From Nipponacmea schrenckii (Eukaryota; Mollusca; Gastropoda; Lottiidae), in contig JAUJPP010000005.1 of the NCBI GenBank assembly GCA_030562195.1, positions 39,481,106 to 39,545,105 on the forward strand: a DNA stretch of 64,000 nt, in the 5' to 3' direction. Position 1 is the stretch's first letter. The number at the start of each line of letters is the position of its first letter. A program made the position numbers and the translations under genes. The notes beneath the pieces are model-generated. The model had not been told where the DNA came from and did no database searches. It worked only from the letters and a program-made list of their open reading frames with translations. This document shows positions 21,557 through 31,399 of the stretch, one piece after another.

Positions 21557-24500
21557 TTAAGGCTGAATCAATCTTTCCTCCATATCACCTGTTCTCTGTC
21601 TCAGATCTACCTCTTCATCAGCCGACATAAACACATCCGACTCCTCTGTCTTTTCTATTCTATTGTAACATTTTACACGTTCAGAAGACTTGAAAAACTT
21701 CACTGAGCTTTCCTCACTGTTCACATAAATAGTTTTTGCACTTTGAATACTTCGTTTCAGAAAATTATCCACCACCCAGAAAATAAAAGCCTGTAAAAAC
21801 AAATGTGCTCTAAGATAACTATTATATTTCATAGATATTGTTAGGATGTAGATACATGATACATGATAACTTGATTGACCATATCACTCTTATTATATTT
21901 GATGGGATTGTATGTGATGGCAAAAACAACAAAACAGTCTACGATCCCATGCACAGACAGATTGTTCTAGTGTTTCTGTTCAGGGCTCTGATTGGCTCTA
22001 TTCACTCGCCCAACATCCAGTCAAATAGCTGCATTGACCATGTCTGTGATACATAAAAGATGGCTATCACAATCTAGGAACAGTCACAGGATTTAATAAC
22101 ATGACATTGTGAAGTTGATTGTAAGAAGTACCAAGATCTTTTTTTTTTTTTTTTTTTTCAATATATAGAATTTTTATTTCATAAGCATCACAATAACTTA
22201 CAAAGAAATGGCATAAATTACATACATCATTTGTAAACATAAAATTCTATATATATGTATATTAGGGTAAGAGTGGAAAGAAGAAAAAAAGAGGGAAATG
22301 GAGGTAAGTGATCGGTATAGGAAAGATGAAAGGATAGATGCATGTCACACCGTTACCGTACCAAGATCTTAACTGTATTTTATAACTCAGTCTACACATG
22401 ACAACAATCTTGCCCTTATTTAATACTGACAAATCTTGAAATTTCTACTTACATTGATAACTAACGGTACTAGAAACATGACTATAACCAACTCAAATTG
22501 AGGTTCTTTTATAGGTGACATGATGAACTTTCGTACCTATAAAATATATTAGGTAAATCTCTCAACATACTACAGGTAAACTCCCTTTTAATTGCACATT
22601 AACTTAGATGGCGCTTGGCACAACAAAGCTCTGAATGAAAGGATACTTATTATTATATGTATACATACTACAGTGAAACCCCTATAACTAAGATAGCATA
22701 TTGAGCAACAAATGGAACAGAAATACCTCTTAACTGGCATTTTCTGTCAACCTAGAGGCATACTGGTTTGAAAAAAAATTTCATATATTTTAATATCTTG
22801 GTATATTCATTCTACTATATTATTTAGAAAGTTTTTACTTACATCTGTCCAGAATCTAAACTGAACCAATAATGCCATTAAAACTTTCTCTATTAATACT
22901 ACAATAATATACAATAAACATTGTCCAATCCAGGCTGTACAGTTGGGTGGATCACCTAAAATACATCAAAATATCACATATTAATAGCCTACACAATAGT
23001 GACAAAGGTCAGCTCGTTCAACTTTTATTAGCTGAGGTCAGAATAAAAATGAAATTAATGGAGTTTTAAGATGACGGGCAACGCCATGCAGTGTGTAATG
23101 AGGAAAACTTTGTCATGACAGCGGCATAAGCCTACTCTTTTTTTGTGATTTCCAACTGTGTCTGGGTTTATTGTCACAACCAACCAAACAGCTAGATGCT
23201 CTTCAATTTTGACAAGGGGAAACTGGGCTGAAATATCTGAAATATCATTTGTTCTTGCCAGGAGCAACCCTGGACCTTTAAGTTAGAGAGCACGAGCCAC
23301 CGCAGCTTCCTGAGGTTAGAATAGCATATTGACCTACACCAAAGCATTCCAGCCTTAATATCAAAGTCACAAATTTACTGAGGCACTTAAAACACAAGAT
23401 AAGCAGAATGCTAGAATATAAAGGGTTGACCTTATCCAGTTTCCTTACTAAAATAATTTCTAAAAGAGTCAAAAATATGTCCAATAACTAAATAAAGACT
23501 TACCATAAACTCCAAAATATAAAGATTTCCATTGCTTTCTTTTGGCTATAATCTGTGTGACCTTTAACCCTATATATATAACTAATAACCCAACTGTCGA
23601 GTCTAACAGAAAACTTATAAAATACCTGAAAAATATATAATCACCAAATAAATATTTGAAAATTTATTAGTGGAAAGTCATTCATTTTGAAGCCTTGTTA
23701 TTTTGTTTCGTTGCCATCAAACAATGAACGATGTTGATATCTTAACTATAATTTAGAATAGAATAGCTCAGTTTGTAGTGATTTTACAACTGTCACACAA
23801 GTACACGGTTACACGGTGGAATCATCTTTCAAAAAGTAGTCAAAATTTAGATTTCACAACCAGTCTATTCAAGAAAATATAAAATACAAATCAGAGCAGG
23901 AAATTCTTTCAGCCAACTTACCATGTACATGGATCATTGTGATCTCCCTGAAATTTATCAGCTAAAAAAACATTAGCAAAATGTATAACAGCAGCACCCA
24001 GCGCTTGTTTCGATGTATCATAAAACCTACAACAGATAAAATGTTACCCTAGAAATTATACAGCACCTATCAGATGATACAGAACTAAAACACAAGTAAA
24101 GTCAATAACACTAAGACATTAAAAATAAATATAGTGAAACCTTGTTTATCCGTTTTTTTTTCGTTCCAGAAAAAATTGTGCAACTAAACTAAATTTCAGT
24201 GCAATTCAAGGATTTTTTAGATAAGTTAAACATGATATACCATAGTCAGAGTTATGTCCCTTCATTGTTGGACACATGTCGAGTGTATGGTACGCAGCAC
24301 ATACATAATAATAACTTTGACAATTTTTTAACTATTGTTCACACTAACTATCTCATCCTATGATGTTGTTTCTTACTTCATGACCTAGACCAGTGCTTTC
24401 TAGAGAATACTATTCTCATCTCACCCTACCGCACATACAATACTCTTATCACTGGAGGTAATGCCTACATGCCTGTGCTTTCGTAGCATTGCTTAACCGC

Positions 24501-25299
24501 AATGTTACAACCTACAATCCCTTAAACTACCCTTCTTGTATGAAGAATGTATTGGTATAATGTAAACCACATCTACATTAATTTGTTGTAGATAAGCTTA
24601 ACTCACCATATCTTCCATGGTCTTCTTGAATGTTTTGGTTCACAATACCTTTTAACTGAAAATATAACTTAATTTATAAACACACAGCTTTAAATATGAC
24701 ATCATTCTATGTCTACAATTGTGTGTTAGTTTGTCTAAGCATGCACCCTTTGTACCTCCTCTATAGGCCCTATCTTAATTAGTGCATTAGACAGATGTCT
24801 ACAGATAGAACAGGTACTTTCTACTCAGAAAAGATGGGCTAATAAAGACAGGCAACACCCAGCAGTGTACAAAGAGGGGAATATTGCTAGGACTGTGGCC
24901 TAAGCCTATTTTTTCTGAGATCTTTAACATGCACAGACTGTAGCAAGTCTCCTCAGTTTTTTTCTAGAAAGTCAAGCGACAATATTTTGAATGTGTATGG
25001 TACATGAAATATAGGCCTAATAAGTAGGCTACTAATATCTACTCACCAATCAATGAGGTAAAAGCTAAAAACGCTAGAAGACCTTGAACAAATAAACCCA
25101 GTGCTCCCATAAGGTCCCCAGTAGAACAATGTAACTCTGTAGCATTCTCTACTTCATTGTGAGCAATGTCCTGCAAACTGGAGTTATTCATGGTTACTGC
25201 CACCTCAGAACGGGTTTGATGGTTCAGAAGTGAATCATTGTGAATCAAGTGGGTAGTAATAATATTATCAGCTATTCTCATAGTATTAATCAAACCCAT
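21557..25299 (-). CDS. STIMATE: STIMATE homologue (TMEM110): ER membrane regulator of STIM/Orai calcium entry
   Basis: Seven exons read right to left and join in phase to 319 codons plus stop: 25299-25047, 24655-24607, 24026-23922, 23625-23504, 22955-22843, 22536-22453 and 21790-21557. All introns are GT-AG. Known family motifs appear in order: GALGLFVQGLLAFLAF (first membrane segment), KRYCEPKHSRRPWKIWFYDT, SKQALGAAVIHFANVFLAD, DPCTWYFISFLLDSTVGLLV, KQWKSLYFGVYGDPPNCTAW, an IEKVLMALLV segment, SPIKEPQFELVIVMFLVPLV and FWVVDNFLKR, then an acidic tail with ESDVFMSADEE. Five or so hydrophobic segments are present. In vertebrates this ER protein promotes STIM1 conformational change at ER-plasma membrane junctions. 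The start is the first in-frame Met; a later Met (MNNSS, about residue 37) would give an N-terminus nearer vertebrate length. Introns hold transposon copies and a retrocopy. Confidence 0.95.
22128..22370 (-). mobile_element. 5'-truncated retrocopy with 13-bp target duplications, in STIMATE intron 6
   Basis: GTACCAAGATCTT occurs at 22128-22140 and again at 22358-22370. Between them is a 217-bp insert that starts on the plus strand with about 20 T. Read on the minus strand it ends in AATAAA about 20 bases before a poly(A) tail. These are the hallmarks of LINE-mediated retrotransposition of an mRNA 3' end (or a LINE/SINE 3' end). No coding sequence is visible; the source gene is not recognised. 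The insert has the same orientation as STIMATE, so its poly(A) signal could act on the host transcript. Confidence 0.85.
22677..22760 (+). mobile_element. Fragment of CAGTGAAACCCC-ended MITE
   Basis: CAGTGAAACCCCTATAACTAAG matches the terminus of the element at 26619-26918. Only one end is recognisable. It lies in STIMATE intron 5-6 territory between exons 22843 and 22536. Confidence 0.45.
23050..23310 (+). mobile_element. GAGCCACCGCGGCTCC family, near-full copy in a STIMATE intron
   Basis: AATGGAGTTTTAAGATGACG, then GGGCAACGCCATGCAGTGTG, GCGGCATAAGCCTACTCTTT and a GAGCCACCGCAGCTTCC end. Small internal deletions relative to the 41078 copy. Confidence 0.8.
24371..24540 (+). mobile_element. 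Dispersed repeat family D with 3' hairpin
   Basis: TTCATGACCTAGACCAGTGC and CTAGAGAATACTATTCTCAT match the segments at 27430-27490 and 47070-47115. It is followed by CTGTGCTTTCGTAGCATTGC and the hairpin (24483-24492 with 24499-24508) shared with the element at 5640-5775. Confidence 0.55.
24825..24985 (+). mobile_element. GAGCCACCGCGGCTCC family, truncated copy in STIMATE intron 1
   Basis: GATGGGCTAATAAAGACAGG, CAACACCCAGCAGTGTACAA and GGACTGTGGCCTAAGCCTAT correspond to the middle of the family consensus; both ends are missing. Confidence 0.7.
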
Positions 25300-25834
25300 T
25301 CTTCCATCTTCACCATTCAGATAATTATTATAAAACCAAAATCATTATTGCTGACACAAACAGTCAATAATAAACCTAAAATGGTAATAGTTGAAATAAC
25401 AATAAAACACATTAGGCCTACTCCATCCATTCATTATTAACAAATACAATAACAACCAAGATATTGACAATTAATTGTTAACAATCAGATTATTGATGCC
25501 ATGTGCAGCCAACTACAGAGAAAAACATCTAATATATGTACATGTTGTAGTGAAATGACAACTGAAGCTCACTAGGCCAACTGTGGTTGCAGAGAGGTTT
25601 TGTAAAAGAGATATACCACAAGGGGATAGCCTACAGTAGGCCTATAACTATTCATCTAGATAATGAAAAGCCTTACAATACTATGCACAACAATTAGAAA
25701 AAGAATCAACGCCAAATTATATTTTTATCCAAGACTTATCTCATTCAGTCATTGTTATCAAATTAGTGAGAAACTAAGAAAGTATCCTAAACAAAACATA
25801 CGGTTGTCTTAACAACACCCGTGTTGCCACTTAC

Positions 25835-25930
25835 CTGAACAACCAATTCAATATCTTCAGACCCCATGAACAACCGAACTTTCTAAAACACTTATTCTTT
25901 TGCAATTTCAATGTTTGTTTACTAATCTAT
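25835..25930 (-). other. Candidate 5' UTR exon of STIMATE carrying a short upstream ORF
   Basis: On the minus strand a stretch ending at 25835 is followed by a perfect GTAAGT donor. It contains an ATG (25867-25865) that opens an 11-codon frame to the splice site (MGSEDIELVVQ). Joined to the acceptors available just upstream of the STIMATE start (for example TTACCATTTTAG near 25379), that frame stops within a few codons, so it would be an upstream ORF and not the true start. The upstream boundary is a guess. Confidence 0.4.
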
Positions 25931-25939
25931 CGAGAAATT

Positions 25940-26618
25940 TAACACGGCTCTCTTTCTTGTGACATGTAACCGGAAGTACAGTTTGGGTTGTACTAAACAC
26001 GAAAATGGAGAGGTACCAATCGAACAAACCAATAAAGCAGTTTGTATAACTGACTAGTTAGCAATAACTGCTGAGATTTGGCTCTATCGGATAGAAAATC
26101 AAAAAACATTTACACGAGTATATATCATTTGTATGTCAAATACAATATTTACTACAGACCGCAATGACTACGTTATAATGTAACATACAATTATGCCCCC
26201 TTGACCCGAAGGATAAATTCATGCTAAAATTGCCAGACTAAAATAATTTTATGAAAGTGACGTTTAAATTTTGTTATAGGCCTACTCATGATACAGTATT
26301 CGACAAATTATTTATAGACCATCTTCATATTCGATCATTTCCCTTTCAAAACTTGTTTTCCAATCGTAATTTCTAACTAAATCCATGAAATTGGAACATA
26401 AGAATAATTGGCAGGGCTCGTTAAGTTTTGAAGCATTGCAGGTTAACATATGACACAAAACACGGATACTTTTGAACTTTAGCTTAACTTGTGACATGTT
26501 CAGGACTTTTTGATCCTTACATTGTTCGTACATCTTAGTTTGAGAAAATATCTCTGTGAAAGATAAACGTGATCTTGTGGATTAAATAAATCTGTGGATC
26601 TGATCGTTAATATACAAA
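25940..26618. other. Gene-free stretch
   Basis: Likely contains the STIMATE promoter near 25930-26000. The minus-strand frame at 26312-26533 has no supporting similarity or splice sites. Confidence 0.35.
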
Positions 26619-26918
26619 CAGTGAAACCCCCTCTAAGCCGGAAGGCTGTCGGACCCGTGATAAATGCCGGTTGCCGTTTTACCCGTAGCAGTGGTAATAC
26701 ATAAAAGCGTAATTAATTGGATTAGTGATTAATAAGCACGTGCCGTGTTCATCTTTCATGACATCAACGGATTAACTTCAATTAATACGAAATCAGATGC
26801 CGGTTTAGAGAGACCAATTAACTATAGTATAACTACTTTGGGACTTGATTTCAATGCCGGATCGTGGTTTACAGGGGATGCTTGTTTATAGAGGATGCGG
26901 TTTGGAGGGGTTTCACTT
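26619..26918. mobile_element. 300-bp MITE with CAGTGAAACCCC termini
   Basis: It starts CAGTGAAACCCCCTCTAAGCC and ends GGTTTGGAGGGGTTTCACT, an imperfect inverted repeat of about 20 bp. Internal GCCGG motifs (ATGCCGGTT, ATGCCGGATC) recur. The terminus resembles Tc1/mariner-pogo type MITEs; that assignment is inference. No coding capacity. Related single ends occur at 22677 and 24133. Confidence 0.7.
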
Positions 26919-27294
26919 TAGTTTGTTTAATTTTTAAAAGTAGCTTTGTCTACCGTTTGTAGGTTTGATAACATCTTGTGCAAGTTTCAAGTTGACCTGT
27001 GTTTTAATTTAATCATTGTCTTTACTTATCTCCGATGTTTTTAACCCCGATAACAAAAATAATGTTCATTGGATTTTATTAAACAGATTCAGGACACATT
27101 TAAAGTTGCTGAGAGCATTAGTCTATAGCTTATACCTGTATAACAGTCTCAGCACCCACACAGAATTATAGTTGGGCAATGTATTTTGCTCTCCTGAGAC
27201 TCCTCTAAATTTTATGCCTGTTAATCGAGGATTTAAAGATTTTCGCTCTATAGTTATTTTTCACTCAACAGGGAATAAAAATATGAGTAATATA

Positions 27295-27495
27295 TTTGTA
27301 CATGGTGGATTAGATCCCTTTCATTATCTCCCTGATGTAATCAATTTGCATTTTTTTTATTTAATGGCTTTATCTTGTAAATTTCTCCAGAAGTAGATAC
27401 TTTCTTATCAATTCATGTATACTGAAATTTGTAGCATAGTCTCTTCCTGTGACCTAGGCCAGTGCTTCTATAGGAGAGCATCTCTTATAACACCC
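27295..27495 (+). mobile_element. Dispersed repeat family D, copy
   Basis: GGTGGATTAGATCCCTTTCA, AGTAGATACTTTCTTATCAA, TGTATACTGAAATTTGTAGC and GTGACCTAGGCCAGTGCTTC follow the same order as at 46925-47125 with about 80 percent similarity by eye. Confidence 0.75.
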
Positions 27496-27806
27496 TTGCT
27501 TAACTCAACTCACAATTTTGTATTTTGAGATCTAAAACAAGTCAATAGTTGTCTACCTTAGTAACAGGAATAACAATAAGCCTTCGCCATGCCGTGGGCA
27601 TATTTTAACTTGTCTAGCAAGCTATTTCAGTTTGATTTGACCTATCAGCACCCATTCGATCGTATGGTAAGCAAATCAACTGAGATTCATAAGCCACATT
27701 AGACAAAAGAAATCGCTAATGAGGTACAGTTCCTGACATTGAATACCATTTGGTTCGTTTCTAAACATAAAGCAGCGATTTATACCATGCACAAATAACG
27801 ATAAAT

Positions 27807-28240
27807 TTAACAATTCGTTCGATTATAATTCTTCTTACACTGTTGACGTCCTTCACCTTGTCGAATTTTTACAAAAGATTTTGAAAAAGTAATATTACGA
27901 ATATCAATCAAATGAATGGTCTGAATTCTCTGACCTGCTAATAGGGCTAACAAAGTAATTAATTTCAGTGTGAGCGTTTGAAGAGAAATCTTTTTTACTG
28001 GAGACAAAGATTGCAAGTATTTTAACGCAACATTAGTATCCTAAATCTTTGATTCGTGGGCATTGCTGGTCTCAAATTAAAGATACCTTTCATAAACCTT
28101 ATCATAATAGGTAAGATACCTACAGGTTTATTATCAATAAAAATAAAAGTTGATAGTGCTGATCTAACTGAATTAATAGCACTGTAAGATAAGTTCTCAT
28201 CAGCATGTAAGAAATCCAATCCAATCAATTTTTGCTAGCA
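27807..28240 (-). pseudogene. Tyrosine-recombinase fragment of a DIRS/Ngaro/Crypton-type element
   Basis: On the minus strand, frame 28228-28022 encodes SAINSVRSALSTFIFIDN and MIRFMKGIFNLRPAMP, the N-terminal core-binding part of the YR recombinases of DIRS-like retroelements. A one-base frameshift near 28045 is followed by KYLQSLSPVKKISLQTLTLK and LITLLALLAGQRIQTIHLID, the start of the catalytic domain with the first catalytic Arg (AGQR). The remaining catalytic H-x-x-R and Tyr are missing because the copy ends or decays near 27810. It is a dead remnant; no reverse transcriptase or RNase H was found nearby. Confidence 0.75.
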
Positions 28241-30111
28241 TCAGATTACAAAAATACAGTTGGGTTAATTTTCTCAGGAACCTTCTCTGGCGTCTTAATG
28301 TTGAACCCCACTTGCCCCCAGTTGTCAGTTTTTTTATGTTTTTACTAAGGGTCTATAAATTTGAGTCATATATCTTTTGGTTGAATTTTTTTCATACAAG
28401 GGGACCACCCCTTACCCCTAGAAATTTTTGTCAGTTTTTGAATATTTTATTTCTTGTCTACTAGCTATAAAACATTTGGTCCATAAAGGTGGCGGGATGT
28501 AATCTCCCCCCTTTAGGCCTTTTTTTGAGGGGCTGACCTAGGGTTACCCAAGTATTATTTTGTCAGCTATGCATTTTTCTCATTAATTATATCATATATA
28601 TCATGTGGACAAATTTTTATCTGTGTACAGCATTGGGTGAAAAGTGATCTTTTTTTTGTCAATTTCAGGGGTGAGCGGGGACCACACCCACCAATAATTA
28701 TGCAGCTGACGGCAATATGTCTGAAGTGTGAAACCTTCTATGCTCAATTGGGACTAAAAGAATGGGTTCCAGTTTCCTTTTCTAACTACTGGGAACTGTT
28801 AAGGTGTCAAACTTAATTCTGCTTAGATTTGATTATCTATGCTCGATTATTCGACAAGAGGGACCGACTTTATTAGAACAAACACCACAAAAACAAAGCA
28901 TTTGTGAAATTTAGCTGAAGTCAGTAATAAACTGTTAAGTGTGTCAAGTATAATTCTTCGTATATTTGAACAGACATGTACATTAGGTAAGGTTGTTTTT
29001 TAAGGTACTATCAGTCCCGCCGTTATGGTGGAGCCCGCAGCCGCCAAGGCCGAGTTCACCGCGCCAGGACACAAATTAAGGGCACCAGTACTATATCAAT
29101 AATGTTAATTAGGAGTACTGTTGTCTGATTTTTGAATGAGTCTTCTAAATATTAATATATTGAATTAACCCGTTAATTTGTGCATAACTTTATTTTTATT
29201 ATTTTATATCATTCCATTATCACTCTATTGTACATTATTTAATTTCAACTTTATTTATCTATGTTGGAGGAAATAAAGAAGTATATAATTAAGATGAATA
29301 GATATCGGATTATACAGATTTTTTCGTGTGTCATGACCATTGATTAGTGTCGGAATTCGGAATAGAAAGAAAGTCGGATTTTTTTCAACATGAATAAGTA
29401 GGAAATCAATCAGGACCAGAAAATGAGGTCGGATAACGCAGTGTGTCGGGTTACTCAGATGTCAGATTAAATTGTATTGAACCTTTTTCCGCTCTGATAG
29501 CAAAAATTCTTTAAATAGATTGCCTACACTTATAATAGTCGTTATTTGGTCCTATCAATAGATTTTAAATATAAGACATTCCGTGAATATAACCCTCTTT
29601 ATCTCTCCACCTCCAACTGTTTGGTTATAAATATATAAATGAAGTGATAATGAGCAGGATTGTTCACCCAAACAGAAATTGAAGTGGTATTTGGATGAAA
29701 AACAGATAGCGTATTCACAGGGTTGCCTTAAGTTGGGAAAAGATAGTTCGATGAAAATGAAATAATCCAATGTTAAAGCGATTTTAAAGAGGTTTTCTAG
29801 AAATTGTATATACACGCACTAATACTATGAGTTAAGGTGATTTGAGAATAGTAGTCTCACAAAAAGTAGAGGCCTAGGTCATAGAGCTAGAAGTATGTAT
29901 ACATTTCGAAGTGCTGTTAGTTCCGTTAGTTAATAATAATAAGACAGATCATAATTTCGTGGTATCGACTATGTGTTTGATGGCGTCACTAATCGCAAAA
30001 ATTTTCTTGTAACACAGTGACGTTATAAAACGCTTAGTTTTAGTGAAACCACAGGTATCTGATTGAAAATTGATGCTATCAAAAATTTAGAAAAACCTCT
30101 TTACAATCCCT
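28241..30111. other. Gene-poor stretch
   Basis: No supported exon. A short CpG/GC-rich patch at 29020-29085 (CCCGCCGTTATGGTGGAGCC, CCGCCAAGGCCGAGTTCACC) stands out from AT-rich surroundings. Its first 20 bases resemble GTTATGGTAGAGCCCGTTAC near 47915, so it may be another dispersed repeat. Confidence 0.35.
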
Positions 30112-30389
30112 TTAAATGGATAGGAGGTCTTATAATGGACAAAAAATTTGAAAAACTTTGCCAAAAAGAGCTCATCAATCAAAAGCTAAGTAATTATCCA
30201 TAAAGATGCATTTGATTATTTAAAAACGCTTAATAAATTGATTTAGCGTTTTTCGATACGACTTTTTGTGTGTTTTCCAGATTTTAAGGGATTCTGTTAT
30301 TTTATGACATCAGGTAGTTGATGAATATACACTCATATTGACCAATCTTGGAAAGTTTATGTCCATTCTAAGACGCAATATCACTTTAA
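30112..30389. mobile_element. TTAA-ended MITE family, full-length diverged copy
   Basis: The right end CATTCTAAGACGCAATATCACTTTAA is well preserved and the left end TTAAATGGATAGGAGGTCTTATAATGG is decayed. The family internal block CCATAAAGATGCATTTGATT and TGATGAATATACACTCATAT is present. Confidence 0.8.
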
Positions 30390-31256
30390 GGAACTATAAC
30401 ATGATAGAGAAAATCGACCCCTGGAACCTTTTGAATTGATACTTAATTTCAATGATAATTAAACTTGATTAGCCAAATTGTGATAAATGTGATAAATTGT
30501 TAATCAAATGTTTGGTTCTTATTGTGCTATTGATAGTAACCAATATATGTATTGAAATAACGCAAGATGATTAAGGTTGGGCTAAGGTCACATGACGTGA
30601 CAGTAAATGTCATTTCGACGTGAAGGGAGTCACGTATAGTGGGCTATTTAGTATGCTATATAGGTGTGAACATTTCAAAATATATATTGTTTGATGCAAT
30701 GAAAATTCATTTAAGGATCTTTCCCTTGTTTAAAACTTGCAATAAATATCTCCTAAACAACTCTTTACAAATTCTGTATTCAAACTATACAAACCGACTT
30801 TCTTTAGGTTTGTTCGACTGTTTAATTGAGCATATTTAATGCATATATTTCACAATATTGTGCAAGTATAAACTTAATGCACTTAAATCTGTTCTTGTCG
30901 GAATGAATTAGAGTCGTATATATGCATAGATTGTTATCAGTCATATATTTTTGTCTCACGACCTATGACACAGACCTAATACAATAACATGTATAGGAAA
31001 AAAACAGAGACAATGCTGAGACATGTTTGATACACGTACTAATCCCAATATATTTCATATAACCAAAGGAATATTTTTATCTTAATCTAAAATAGTCTTA
31101 TCCCCATGCTTCAATAATCTGTAAAACGGAGATAATGGAGAAAGACGAGGTACAAAGCAATACACTGTGCAATGATAAAAATTTTGCCGGGACGGTAATA
31201 TTAGTTTCCGTGTTTTAACAATTGGGTCCGATCGCGATATGGTAGGCCCCACCATT

Positions 31257-31390
31257 TTTTCAGTGATGGTGACACGACATGAAAGGTCCCCACCACATTT
31301 TCCAGTGATGGTGACACAATATTGTTGGTCCTCACCACCTTTTCCAGTGATGGTGACACTATATTGTTTGCCCCACCACATTTTATACTG
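31257..31390. repeat. Three-copy tandem repeat, period ~42 bp
   Basis: CAGTGATGGTGACAC at 31261, 31302 and 31345, each followed by a CCCCACCACATTTT-like run. The overlapping minus-strand frames (31082-31419) are repeat artefacts. Confidence 0.85.
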
Positions 31391-31399
31391 CACATCCTA

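Noticed and set aside
21557..21706. Plus-strand frame 21515-21706
   Set aside because: Antisense shadow of the last STIMATE exon.
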